Positions 8,272 through 16,627 of a stretch of 54,021 bases of DNA are shown here, piece after piece; position 1 is the stretch's first letter, and every line of letters begins with the position of its first letter. The position numbers and the translations under genes were made by a program. Under the pieces are notes generated by a model. It made no database searches. It was not told the DNA's origin and saw only the letters and a list, made by a program, of their open reading frames with translations. Source of the stretch: a bacterium (GTDB lineage Bacteria > Chloroflexota > Dormibacteria > Aeolococcales > Bog-877); contig JAKABB010000007.1 of the NCBI GenBank assembly GCA_021802045.1, forward strand, positions 1 to 54,021. The letters are read 5' to 3'.

Positions 8272-9028
8272 CCTCCTCCTCGTCGTCAGCCCCGCCCAGG
8301 TAGGCGTCGAGCACTCGGGGGTCGGCCCGGACCTCGTGGGGTGTCCCGGAGACGATGACGCAGCCCTGGTGCATCACGGTGACCCGCTCGCACAGCCCCA
8401 TCACGAACTCCATGTTGTGCTCGACCACGAGGAAGGTGCGGCCCTGGCGGTTGAGTTCGCGGATGCGCTCGGTGATGTAGTGGATGAGGGACGGATTGAT
8501 CCCACCGGCGGGCTCGTCGAGCAGCAGCACCTCGGGGTCGGCGATCAGCACGTAGGCCAGCTCCAGCAGCTTGCGCTGCCCGTAGGAGAGGGTGCCCGCG
8601 GCCTCACCGGCGTGGCCCGCCAGGCCGACGAACTCCAGCAACTCCAGGGCCCGCCGGCGCTCGCCGGCGGAGCTGCCGCGGCGGACCATGCTGCGCGCCC
8701 AGCCCTCGTGGTGCTGGGTGGCGACCAGCATGTTCTCCATCAGGGTCAGGCGGGCGAAGATGCGGGTCAGCTGGAAGGTGCGGCCGATGCCCAGCTTGAA
8801 GACCTGATCGGGCGCGTGGTTGGTGATGGCCCGACCCCGGTAGCGGACCGCCCCCACGTTGACGTGCTCGTAGCCGGTCACGACGTTGAAGAGGGTGGTC
8901 TTGCCCGAGCCGTTGGGCCCGATCAGCCCGGTGATCGTCCCCTCGGCCACGTCCAGGGAGCAGGCCGAGAGCGCCTGCACCCCCCCGTACGCCTTGGAGA
9001 CCCCGTCGATCTCCAGCAGCGCGCTCAC
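8255..9028 (-). CDS. livG: Branched-chain/aromatic-type ABC importer ATPase, LivG family
   Basis: 257 aa from GTG at 9028, which overlaps the livM stop as GTGA. Walker A GLIGPNGSGKTT, the LivG-specific Q-loop phrase GIGRTFQLTRIF, signature LSYGQRKLLELA, Walker B VLLLDEPAGGINP and LVVEHNMEFVM are all in place. The open frame continues upstream through livM, but that part is a shadow. It pairs with LivF to energise the LivHM permease. Confidence 0.93.
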   Translation of the reverse strand: MSALLEIDGVSKAYGGVQALSACSLDVAEGTITGLIGPNGSGKTTLFNVVTGYEHVNVGAVRYRGRAITNHAPDQVFKLGIGRTFQLTRIFARLTLMENMLVATQHHEGWARSMVRRGSSAGERRRALELLEFVGLAGHAGEAAGTLSYGQRKLLELAYVLIADPEVLLLDEPAGGINPSLIHYITERIRELNRQGRTFLVVEHNMEFVMGLCERVTVMHQGCVIVSGTPHEVRADPRVLDAYLGGADDEEEGAGAA

Positions 9029-10101
9029 GTCGGGCTCCCGGTGTGCGCGGCCACCTCGGCTGCGCGGTCGGTGTCCCCCTCGACCTCGGGTGCGTCCGGC
9101 CGCCCCGTCCGACGGGCTCGCAGCCAGTCGCGGGTGGAGGGCACCACCCCGCGGGGCATGAGAAGGATCACCGCCAGGAAGACGACGCCGTAGATGATGA
9201 GGTAGAGGTCGCCGATAGAGAACTGCAGGGTCAGGTACTGCTGCAGCGGTTCCAGCACGACCGCCCCCAGCAGCGGCCCGGCCACGGTCCCGAGCCCTCC
9301 GAAGAAGACCATGAGGGCCACCGACACGTCGAACAGGGGGTCGAAGGCGAACTGGGGGAAGATCTGGCCGATGAAGTAGGCGTACATGGCCCCCACCATG
9401 CCCACCGGTATGGCCGAGATCACGAAGGCCGTCAGCTTGACCCGTCCGGTCCGGACCCCGAGGCCGCGGGCGCGGTCCTCGTCGTCGCGGATGGCCAGCA
9501 GCTGCAGTCCGAAGCGGGAGCGGCGCACGAACCAGGAGGTGGCCACGGCCAGGATCAGGATGCCGAGGGTGATGTAGTAGAAGGGGTCGTTGAAGGTGGC
9601 GGCCGGCCAGAGCGGGGTCGGGATCTGGATCCCCGACGAACCGTTGGTGACCCCGAGGTTGAAGGCCAGCAGCTGGAAGATGAACATGATGGCGATGGTG
9701 ATGACGACGAACGTGTGGCGACGGGTGCGCAGCGCCACCAGCCCGAACGGCAGGGCGAGGAGGCCCGCCACCAGGCCGGCCAGAGGGATCAGCAGGAACA
9801 TCCCGTACCCGCCCACCAGGTGCCAGTCCTGGGCAGCCACCGCCAGGGTGTAGGCGCCGCTCCCGAAGAAGACCACGTGCCCGAGGGGGATGTAGCCGGA
9901 GTAGCCGGCAAAGGTGTTCCACGACGTGGCCGCCGTCATGTAGATGAGGGTGAAGATGGCGATGGACGTGTACGTCGGATTGCTGAGCACCAGGGGCAGG
10001 GCCCCCAGGCCCAGGAGCAGCAACCCCAGGCCGGCGGCGCGCGGCAGCACCGCTCCTCCCCAGCGGCTGGGCACGGCCGCCGCCCGCGAGGCCGGGGTCA
10101 C
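9025..10101 (-). CDS. livM: Branched-chain/aromatic-type ABC importer permease, LivM family
   Basis: 358 aa from GTG at 10101 in a GTGA overlap with livH. About nine hydrophobic segments. Family blocks include AGYSGYIPLGHVVFFGSGAY (near 65-85), the cytoplasmic coupling loop LLAIRDDEDRARGLGVRTGRVKL (quoted in part; near 220), and GGLGTVAGPLLGAVVLEPL near 285. The charged tail of about 35 residues after the last membrane segment is typical of LivM. It forms the membrane channel together with LivH. Confidence 0.92.
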   Translation of the reverse strand: MTPASRAAAVPSRWGGAVLPRAAGLGLLLLGLGALPLVLSNPTYTSIAIFTLIYMTAATSWNTFAGYSGYIPLGHVVFFGSGAYTLAVAAQDWHLVGGYGMFLLIPLAGLVAGLLALPFGLVALRTRRHTFVVITIAIMFIFQLLAFNLGVTNGSSGIQIPTPLWPAATFNDPFYYITLGILILAVATSWFVRRSRFGLQLLAIRDDEDRARGLGVRTGRVKLTAFVISAIPVGMVGAMYAYFIGQIFPQFAFDPLFDVSVALMVFFGGLGTVAGPLLGAVVLEPLQQYLTLQFSIGDLYLIIYGVVFLAVILLMPRGVVPSTRDWLRARRTGRPDAPEVEGDTDRAAEVAAHTGSPT

Positions 10102-10976
10102 TGCGCCCGAGCCGCCGCCCGCCCGAAGAGCCCCACCGGGCGGATGAGGAGCACGGCCACCAGGGCCACGAAGAAGACCACGTCGGACCACACCGGCGAC
10201 CAGATCACCGCCACCACGTCCTCCACCACCAGCATCGCCACCGCCGCCGCTAGGGCCCCACCGATGCTGCCCAGGCCGCCAAGGATGACGATGGCCAGCA
10301 GGCGCGAGATCAGGTCGTACCCGCTGTTGGGGTTGAAGGCGTTGGTGGCGCCGAAGATCATGCCGCCGGCGGCGGTCACCGCCACCCCCAGCCCGAAGGT
10401 GAGGGTCGAGACCCGGGCCACGTTGACCCCGATCAGCTGGGCCGCGGTCCGGTTCTGCAGGGACGCCCGCACGCTCCGCCCGAATCGGGTGCGGTACAGG
10501 ATGACGAAGAGCACCGCCAGGAGGGCTGCGGCCAGGAGGAACCCGAAGACGTAGATGTAGGGGAGGTAGAACCCGAGGAGCTGGAACGAGCGCGTCACGT
10601 ACCAGCCGTGCAGCTGCACGTAGTTGACTCCGAAGGTGACGCTGAGGACACCCTCGATGATGATCGCCACCGCGTAGGTCACCAGGATCGACATCGCGGT
10701 CTTCTCCTGGCTGCGCAGCCGCCGGATGAAGAGCCACTCCACCGCGACCCCCAGCAGGAACAGCACCGGGATGGTGACCAGCAGTCCGACGAAGAGGTCC
10801 AGTCCGAAGCGGATGGAGAGGAAGTAGCTGAGGTAGGCCGCCAGCACCACCAGCACGCCCTGGGCGATGTTGATGATGTCCATGACCCCGAAGATGAGGG
10901 TCAGGCCAGCGGCCATGAGGGCATAGACCCCGCCGGTGAGGATCCCGTCGATCACCGCCCCGTAGAGTGCCGCCAT
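10098..10976 (-). CDS. livH: Branched-chain/aromatic-type ABC importer permease, LivH family
   Basis: 292 aa, ATG start, 4 bases after the livK stop. Eight or so hydrophobic segments. LivH signatures are GGVYALMAAGLTLIFGVMDI near the N-terminus (residues 15-34), the coupling loop ASLQNRTAAQLIGVN near 175, and AIVILGGLGSIGGALAAAV near 235. Its stop codon overlaps the livM start. Confidence 0.93.
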   Translation of the reverse strand: MAALYGAVIDGILTGGVYALMAAGLTLIFGVMDIINIAQGVLVVLAAYLSYFLSIRFGLDLFVGLLVTIPVLFLLGVAVEWLFIRRLRSQEKTAMSILVTYAVAIIIEGVLSVTFGVNYVQLHGWYVTRSFQLLGFYLPYIYVFGFLLAAALLAVLFVILYRTRFGRSVRASLQNRTAAQLIGVNVARVSTLTFGLGVAVTAAGGMIFGATNAFNPNSGYDLISRLLAIVILGGLGSIGGALAAAVAMLVVEDVVAVIWSPVWSDVVFFVALVAVLLIRPVGLFGRAAARAQ

Positions 10977-10980
10977 CCGC

Positions 10981-12237
10981 TCAACTCCCCCAGGGGGGCT
11001 TGGGGTAGACGGGAGGGGAGGAGCCGGGGGCGTTGGTGGGCAGGACCTGGGTCAGCGTCCCGTGGATCCACTGGAAGGCGAACGCCACCGCCTTGCCGTT
11101 CTCCCCCAGGCTGTCGAACTGCACCGGGCCCTGCACCGACTGCAGGACGACCCCGCTGTGCAGGTAGGCGATGATCTTGGCGTTGTTGAGGCTGTGGGTG
11201 GCCTCGACGGCCTGGGCCACCACCTGGCCCACCGAGTAGGCCTCGGCGACGTCGGAGTTCACCCCCGAGGGGGTGCCGCCGTACTTGGCGATGTACGCCT
11301 GGACCATGGCCTGGCTGGCGGCGTTCTTGAAACCGGGGTACCAACCGTTGGGCACCATCACCCCACCGGTGTTGTTGGCGCCCACGGCGTTGACGAAGGC
11401 CGCTCCCTGGTCGGGGCCGGCGGTGGCGATGAAGGCCTTGGGGTTGTAGTGCTGCTGGGCGAAGGCCTGGATGAAGGCCGAGACCGTGGGCACGTCGACC
11501 GACCCGAGCAACACCACCTGGGCGTGGCGGGCGGCGACCTGGTCGGCGATGGGGGTGTAGTCGGTCACCTCCGCGGGGAAGACCCTGGAGTAGACGGTCC
11601 GGACCCCGGCCGCCTGGAGGATGCGCTCGGCGACCGGGAGCTGGGGCTCGGTGAAGGGGTCGTTGCTGGTGGGGTAGGCCGCGGTCTTGGGTCGCTCGCT
11701 GGCGGGCAGGGAGGCGATCCACTGCGCGAACGGCACCAGGTCGTCCTTGACCGGCAGGCTGACGTCGAACATGTTGTGCAGCCCGGCGGCGAAGGCCAGA
11801 GGCGCCCCGCCTGCCCCCTCCACGAAGGCGTAGCCGTAGCGGGCGGCGACCTTGGAGGAGGGCACCGTCAGCAGCGTCGAGAAGGGCCCGAAGACGAGGT
11901 TGACGTGGTCCAGGCTGATCAACGTCTGGTAGTTGGTCACCACCTGGGTCGGGCTGCTGGCGTCGGAGACGATGTCCAGCTTGACCTTGCGTCCCAGCAG
12001 GCCTCCGTGGCTGTTGACGTAGGCGGCCCAGAGCTCGTAGCCGCGCTGGAAGGCCTGGCCGTCGGCGGAGAAGTCGCCGGACAGCGAGAGGGAGGCCCCG
12101 ATCACGATCGGTCCCTTGCCACCCTTGCTGGCGGTGGACGGGGCGGCTCCACAGGCCGAGAGCAGGAGTGCCGCGGCCCCCACCCACAGCGCCGGCTGCC
12201 AGCGCCGGATCCGGTGTCGTCTGATCCCTGTGCTCAC
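10981..12237 (-). CDS. Substrate-binding lipoprotein of the Liv-type ABC importer
   Basis: 418 aa from GTG at 12237, with GGAGG 7 bases upstream; the open frame continues far upstream but not as real protein. The N-terminus has a lipoprotein signal: basic residues, a hydrophobic stretch and the lipobox LSAC at about residues 29-32, so it is anchored outside the membrane. The body is a periplasmic-binding-protein type 1 fold (PIVIGASLSLSGDFSADG; VFGPFSTLL; ANNTGGVMVPNGWYP). The ligand class of such LivK/aromatic-binding proteins cannot be told from sequence. The GTG overlaps the stop of the upstream dehydrogenase as GTGA. Confidence 0.92.
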   Translation of the reverse strand: MSTGIRRHRIRRWQPALWVGAAALLLSACGAAPSTASKGGKGPIVIGASLSLSGDFSADGQAFQRGYELWAAYVNSHGGLLGRKVKLDIVSDASSPTQVVTNYQTLISLDHVNLVFGPFSTLLTVPSSKVAARYGYAFVEGAGGAPLAFAAGLHNMFDVSLPVKDDLVPFAQWIASLPASERPKTAAYPTSNDPFTEPQLPVAERILQAAGVRTVYSRVFPAEVTDYTPIADQVAARHAQVVLLGSVDVPTVSAFIQAFAQQHYNPKAFIATAGPDQGAAFVNAVGANNTGGVMVPNGWYPGFKNAASQAMVQAYIAKYGGTPSGVNSDVAEAYSVGQVVAQAVEATHSLNNAKIIAYLHSGVVLQSVQGPVQFDSLGENGKAVAFAFQWIHGTLTQVLPTNAPGSSPPVYPKPPWGS

Positions 12238-13280
12238 CCTCGTCCCTCCACTACTTCCGCTTCGTGGCCGGCCCCGTCGGTCGACCAACGTCCGCCGCCC
12301 GTCACCACCCGCGTGGTCTGCTGCTGCTCCAGCCCCCTGGGCTCCGGGCCCAGGCCGTCGGCCACCTCGCCGTGCTCGCTCTCCAGCCGCAGCCCCGCGG
12401 CGCGGGCCTCCAGTTCCAGCAGGGCGGCGAAGTCGGCCTGCCCGAAGCCCAGGCCGACCAGGCTCTGCACGATCTGCTGCACCTGGGCCGCCACCGGCAG
12501 CGGCACCTCGAGCCGCCGGGCGGCCGCCAGCCCCAGGTCGAAGTCCTTGCGCAGCAGCTCGGTGGTGAAGGTCGGGTGGAAGTCGGCGTTGACCAGGGCC
12601 GGCGCCTTGTAGCGCGTGAAGAGGGAGCCCATGACGCTCCGGTTCAAGTACTCCAGGAAGACCTGGCGGCTCACCCCCCCCTTCTGGGCCAGGATCGTGA
12701 CCTCGGCCAGCGACTGCGCCACCACGCCCAGGAAGAGGTTGTGGCACAGCTTGACCAGCCGCGACAGCTCGCCCTCGCCCACGTAGGTGGCTCCCGCGCC
12801 GAGCAGCGACAGGTAGCCGGACACCGCCTCGAAGGCCTCGAGGGGACCGGAGACGGCCAGGGTCAGGCGACCGGCCCGGGCCACCTTGGGATTGCCGCTG
12901 ACCGGGGCGGCGAGGAAGGCCACGCCGCGCGCCGCCAGTCCCTGCCGGGCGGCCGCCGAGGCCTCGGCCGAGACCGTGGAGCAGTCGACCACGATCTTGG
13001 GGGCCCCCGGCCCGGCCAGGAGCCCCTCCGGGCCGAGGATGACCGCCAGCAGGTCCTCGGAGGAGCTGACGGTGATGAAGACCAGGTCCCGTTCGCCGAG
13101 GGCCGCCATGGTGTCCACCACCCGCGCGCCCTGCGCCGCCAGCGGCTCGGCCCTGGATCGAGTGCGGTTCCAGACGGCGACATCGCACTGGGCGCGGAGC
13201 AGGCGCTGGACCATCTCCGTGCCCATCCGCCCGGTGCCCGCCCAGCCAACCGTGAGCGGGGACGCCCCCCGTGTGGTCAC
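12234..13280 (-). CDS. 3-hydroxyisobutyrate dehydrogenase-family NAD(P)-dependent oxidoreductase
   Basis: 348 aa, GTG start. Rossmann motif VGWAGTGRMG at residues 11-20, substrate loop DCSTVS (99-104), the GG-type motif replaced by PVSGNPKVARAGRLTLAVSG (126-145), and catalytic Lys177 in LVKLCHN. The family oxidises beta-hydroxyacids such as 3-hydroxyisobutyrate, tartronate semialdehyde or 6-hydroxynicotinate-pathway intermediates. The last 40 residues (QQQTTRVVTGGGRWST and on) extend past the usual end of the fold. It is the first gene of the liv operon, directly behind a strong promoter, and its stop overlaps the binding-protein start. Confidence 0.88.
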   Translation of the reverse strand: MTTRGASPLTVGWAGTGRMGTEMVQRLLRAQCDVAVWNRTRSRAEPLAAQGARVVDTMAALGERDLVFITVSSSEDLLAVILGPEGLLAGPGAPKIVVDCSTVSAEASAAARQGLAARGVAFLAAPVSGNPKVARAGRLTLAVSGPLEAFEAVSGYLSLLGAGATYVGEGELSRLVKLCHNLFLGVVAQSLAEVTILAQKGGVSRQVFLEYLNRSVMGSLFTRYKAPALVNADFHPTFTTELLRKDFDLGLAAARRLEVPLPVAAQVQQIVQSLVGLGFGQADFAALLELEARAAGLRLESEHGEVADGLGPEPRGLEQQQTTRVVTGGGRWSTDGAGHEAEVVEGRG

Positions 13281-13298
13281 TCCCGTACCCCCGCGAGC

Positions 13299-13310
13299 AC
13301 AACCGATTGC
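13299..13310 (-). promoter_or_regulatory. LacI-type operator-like site at the liv operon start
   Basis: Minus-strand GCAATCGGTTGT matches the LacI/CcpA-family pattern GCAANCGNTTGC with one mismatch outside the N positions. It covers about +2 to +13 of the predicted transcript, a classic repression position. Two related sites occur at 14478-14489 and 18990-19001. Confidence 0.5.
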
Positions 13311-13318
13311 ACGCGGCG

Positions 13319-13347
13319 AGTATCGACCTCGAGCCGACGGGTGTCAA
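13319..13347 (-). promoter_or_regulatory. Sigma70-like promoter of the liv operon
   Basis: On the minus strand a perfect TTGACA (13347-13342) is separated by exactly 17 bases from GATACT (13324-13319). Predicted start of transcription is near 13312, about 32 bases before the GTG of the dehydrogenase gene at 13280. Confidence 0.72.
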
Positions 13348-14441
13348 GCGCCTGTGACGGGGACGCTGGTCCCCGCCGGCGACCCGGGCACCGCTGGCCC
13401 CACCGCTGGCGGGGCTGCGGACCCGACTCCGGCCCATCCGATCTCCGCAAACCCCCAAGGAAAGCCGTGGAGAGACTCCACGCCCCGCTCGGCGCTGAGG
13501 AGCACTTGCCCCCGCCTGCACCCCGGCACGGCCATCTCGCGCGACCACATTCGGTTGCACCACCACCTCATGCCCGGGACCGGCACCGGCGCGGCCCCCG
13601 GCCCGCCCGCCCCCGGAGAACAGCGGGGGCAGATGGTCACCACAGGTGGTGAAGCCGACGGGGCCTCCACCCCGGCGGCGGCCAGCTCGGCCGTCGTCGT
13701 GCCCGGGCCCAACCCGGTCGAGGACGGCGTCGAAGGCGGAGGTGGCCACGCGGTGGAGCCGCCGGTGGCGCGGGGTGGGCGGCGCGGCCACCGCGAAGGG
13801 CCGCAGGGGCCGGCACGCGGCCGTCGGGGGCGGCGATCGTCGCCACCCCGAGGCAGTGGACATGGGCGGTGCCCCACGGCCCATGGGCGCCGCGGCCAGC
13901 AGGGCCCCCAGCTCGGCCTCGGAGTGCCCCGGACAGGCGCCCGCGGCCTGGGCATGCACCGCCAGATCGGCGAGCTCGGCCCCGGTTCGCAGCCAGGCGA
14001 TCTCCTCGGCCGACTTCACCAAGCGCGGATCGATGTGGGCCTGGTCCAGGAAGACCGGCTCGCCGACCGCGCCAGCCAGGCGCGCGTGCGGCCGGACCGG
14101 CACCGCGCCCACCAGACCGACCCGCCCCACCGGGCCCCCGGTCGCCAGCTGGCGCGCCTAGCCTCGGTCGTCGATGGCCGGCCGGTCCGCCCTGACCCCT
14201 CGCACCGTCAGGGAGCGTCCAGGACGTGGTTGGCGAACTGCGCCGGCTCGCCGCCCGGGCGCCGGGCAACGGCCACCTCCCGCGTGACCGGTCACTCGGT
14301 GAACCAGGCCACGGCGCCGCCCGAGCGCTCGGCCCCGTGGAGGACCACCTGGCGGACCCCGGCTCGCTCCATCGCCACCGCCAGCGCTACCCGGCGGCGG
14401 GCCACCTCCACGGCCGAGAGGCTGGGGTGCTCCGCCGGCAC
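13344..14441 (-). pseudogene. Decayed M24-family (Xaa-Pro peptidase-like) gene
   Basis: Pieces of one M24 protein appear in order but in different frames. From a GTG near 14441 comes SLSAVEVARRRVALAVAMER and HGAERSGGAVAWFTE, ending in TGA at 14292 where homologues have Trp. The same frame resumes with PVTREVAV and AQFANHV. Another frame holds VFLDQAHIDPRLVKSAEEIA and CPGHSEAELGALL; a third holds HEVVVQPNVVARDGRAGVQA; yet another ends with GVESLHGFPWGFAEI. So there is at least one nonsense change and several indels. The order and wording match a complete M24 protein, including its C-terminal FPWGF ending. The metal-binding core is not intact. The gene is dead unless the assembly is wrong. Confidence 0.7.
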
Positions 14442-14477
14442 GGCCTGGTCGCTCTCGGCCACACTCTTGCGGGGACC

Positions 14478-14489
14478 ACAAACGTGTGC
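14478..14489 (+). promoter_or_regulatory. LacI-type operator-like site at the hydrolase promoter
   Basis: ACAAACGTGTGC matches GCAANCGNTTGC at most fixed positions and overlaps the TG of the extended -10 element of the hydrolase gene. It is weaker than the sites at 18990 and 13299. Confidence 0.38.
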
Positions 14490-14495
14490 AAGACT
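14487..14495 (+). promoter_or_regulatory. Extended -10 element, leaderless start of the hydrolase gene
   Basis: TGCAAGACT places its hexamer (14490-14495) exactly 12 bases before the GTG at 14502, so transcription would begin on or next to the start codon. The geometry is identical at the toxin-antitoxin gene (19208-19223). No ribosome site precedes the GTG. Confidence 0.5.
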
Positions 14496-14501
14496 GCCGG
14501 C

Positions 14502-15575
14502 GTGGCAGATGAGCGCGTGCAGAGCGCGATCGCCCATTGGGCCCCGCGCTTCATCGCCAACGGGGTTGACGCCAGCGACTTCAGCCGCGTCACCGCCGGC
14601 ATCGCCCGCTGGGAGGACTGGTGCCAGGGCTGGTGCGCCGCAGCCGAGGTGTACGAGGACCTCGGCCGTGCGGCGCTGGCCCGGGGGCGGCGCCGCTCCG
14701 CCGGCGCCCAGCTGGCCCGGGCCGCCGTGTACTACCACTTCGCCAAGTTCCTCTTCGTCCAGGACCTGGAGCAGATGCGGGCGGCGCACCAGCGGGCCGT
14801 CCGCTGCCTGGCCGACGCGCTCCCCGACCTGGATCCCCCTGGCCACCGGGTGACAGTCCCCCTCGGGTCCAGCGAGATGGTGGGCGTCCTTCGGCTGCCG
14901 AGTACGGGTGGTCCCCACCCGGTGGTGGTCCTCATCGCGGGGCTGGACTCGGCCAAGGAGGAGTTCCGGTCGACGGAGGCGCTCTTCCTGGAGCGCGGCC
15001 TGGCCACGTTCGCGGTGGACGGCCCGGGGCAGGGGGAGGCCGAGTATGCCCTCCCGATCCGCCCCGACTGGGAGGTGCCCGGGGCGGCGATCCTCGACGC
15101 CCTGAGCGCGCTGCCCGCCATCGACGCCGACCGCGTCGGTCTGTGGGGCGTCAGCCTCGGAGGGTACTACGCCCCGCGCTGGGCCAGCGCCGACGACAGG
15201 GTCCGGGCCTGCATCGCGCTGGCGGGCCCATACGACTTCGGCGAGGGGTGGGATCGCCTCCCCGCCCTCACCCGCGAGGCCTTCCGAGTCCGGGCGCGCT
15301 GCGCGTCGGACGCCGAGGCGGCGCGGCGGGCCGGGGAGCTGACGCTGGCGGGCCGGGCGGACCGCATCCGCGCGCCGCTCCAGATCGTCTTCGGCAAGCA
15401 GGACCGCCTCATCCCCTGGGCGCAGGCGGCGCGGCTGGCCCGGGAGGCCAGCGGCCCCGTGGACCTCCTTCTCTTTGAGGACGGCAACCATGTGTGCACC
15501 AACATCTCGTGGCACCACCGTCTGCGCAGTGCCGACTGGATGGCGGAGCAGCTGCGCGCCCGCCCCCACGGCTGA
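14502..15575 (+). CDS. Alpha/beta-hydrolase of the 2,6-dihydroxypseudooxynicotine hydrolase type
   Basis: 357 aa from GTG at 14502; the frame is open further upstream but has no homology-like content there. An N-terminal helical cap domain (AIAHWAPRFIANGVD, RWEDWCQGW, AAVYYHFAKFLFVQDLEQM) precedes the hydrolase core. The nucleophile is Ser218 in GVSLGG, the acid Asp301 in KQDRLIPW and the base His330 in DGNHV. As I recall, the Arthrobacter nicotinovorans enzyme has its triad at 217/300/329, so spacing and length are essentially the same. That enzyme cleaves a C-C bond beside a pyridine ring. The nearby molybdenum hydroxylase makes an N-heterocycle or aromatic pathway conceivable, but the substrate is inference. 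Confidence 0.85.
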   Translation: MADERVQSAIAHWAPRFIANGVDASDFSRVTAGIARWEDWCQGWCAAAEVYEDLGRAALARGRRRSAGAQLARAAVYYHFAKFLFVQDLEQMRAAHQRAVRCLADALPDLDPPGHRVTVPLGSSEMVGVLRLPSTGGPHPVVVLIAGLDSAKEEFRSTEALFLERGLATFAVDGPGQGEAEYALPIRPDWEVPGAAILDALSALPAIDADRVGLWGVSLGGYYAPRWASADDRVRACIALAGPYDFGEGWDRLPALTREAFRVRARCASDAEAARRAGELTLAGRADRIRAPLQIVFGKQDRLIPWAQAARLAREASGPVDLLLFEDGNHVCTNISWHHRLRSADWMAEQLRARPHG

Positions 15576-15592
15576 CGGGACCCGCCCCCGAA

Positions 15593-16624
15593 TCAGCCCC
15601 CGCGGGGCGGCGGGGCGGTCGACTGGCGGACGACCAGCTCGGGCTGCAGGAACGTGGCCGTCACCGGCGCGTGGCGGTCGGCGATCCGCTCCAGCACCAG
15701 CCGCGCCGCCTCGGCGCCGATCCGGTAGTGGGAGAAGGCCACCGACGTCAGAGGCGGGTGCACCCGGTCGATGAAGGGCATGTCGTTGAAGCCCACGATG
15801 GACACGTCCTCCGGGCAGCGCAGGCCGGCCTCCGCCAGGGCCGCGTAGCAGCCAAGGGCCAGGAGGTCGTTGGCGACCACCACCGCGGTGCAGCGGGGCG
15901 AGACCCGCAGGAGGTCGCGGCACCGGCGCGCCCCCTCCTGCTGAGAGAAGCCGTCCGCGAAAGCCACCAGGGCCGGGTCGACCTCCAGCCCAGCCGTCTC
16001 CATGCCGGCCAGGAACCCCTGGTAGCGCCCCACCCCGGTGGAGAGCGCCTGGGGCCCGCCGAGGTGGGCCAGGCGGCGGTGCCCGAGCCCCGCCAGGTGG
16101 GCCACCGCCAGCCCGCTGCCGCGCGCGTCGTCGACCGATGCCGAGGGGAAGGCGTGGCTGTCCACCACTCGGTTGACCAGGACCACGGCCAGCTCGTCCT
16201 CCGCGGCCCGCAGCAGCAACGGGTGCCGGCGCCGAGCGGTGGCGAGGATGAAGCCGTCCACCTGACGGGAGCGCATCCCCTCGAAGACCCGCATCTCCCG
16301 CTGGTCATCGTTGTCGGTGTTGCCGATGAGGGCCACGTAGCCCCGAGCCGCCAGGTGGTCCTCGATGCCCCGGACGATGGGGGGGAAGAGCGGATTGGTG
16401 AGGTCGGGGATGAGGACGCCAACCGTGTCCGAGCGCCGGGTCTTGAGGCTGCGCGCCACCGGGTTGGGCCGGAAGTCAAGGGTGAGGGCCGCCTCCAGCA
16501 CCCGCTGCGCGGTCTCGCTGTTGACCAGGCTGCGGGTGGCGGCGTTCAGGGCGCGCGAGGCCGTGCCCGGGTGGACGCCGGCCAGCCGGGCGACGTCCCG
16601 CAGCGTCACGCGCTCACGAGGCAC
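15593..16624 (-). CDS. LacI-family transcriptional regulator
   Basis: 343 aa, GTG start 3 bases after the stop of the molybdenum-hydroxylase gene, so the two form an operon. The N-terminal helix-turn-helix and hinge are clear: VTLRDVARLAGVHPGTASRA (6-25), then RPNPVARSLKTRRSDTVGVLIPDLTNPLF. The rest is a periplasmic-binding-protein-like effector domain ending in the dimer/ligand segments AVVVANDLLALG and DVSIVGFNDMPF. It should bind a small catabolic ligand. The operator-like dyad upstream of its operon (18990-19001) suggests autoregulation. Confidence 0.93.
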   Translation of the reverse strand: MPRERVTLRDVARLAGVHPGTASRALNAATRSLVNSETAQRVLEAALTLDFRPNPVARSLKTRRSDTVGVLIPDLTNPLFPPIVRGIEDHLAARGYVALIGNTDNDDQREMRVFEGMRSRQVDGFILATARRRHPLLLRAAEDELAVVLVNRVVDSHAFPSASVDDARGSGLAVAHLAGLGHRRLAHLGGPQALSTGVGRYQGFLAGMETAGLEVDPALVAFADGFSQQEGARRCRDLLRVSPRCTAVVVANDLLALGCYAALAEAGLRCPEDVSIVGFNDMPFIDRVHPPLTSVAFSHYRIGAEAARLVLERIADRHAPVTATFLQPELVVRQSTAPPPRGG

Positions 16625-16627
16625 GGC

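Noticed and set aside
14292-15923. 543-codon open frame on the minus strand
   Set aside because: Antisense to the hydrolase over most of its length. Only its last 50 codons are meaningful, as part of the decayed M24 gene.
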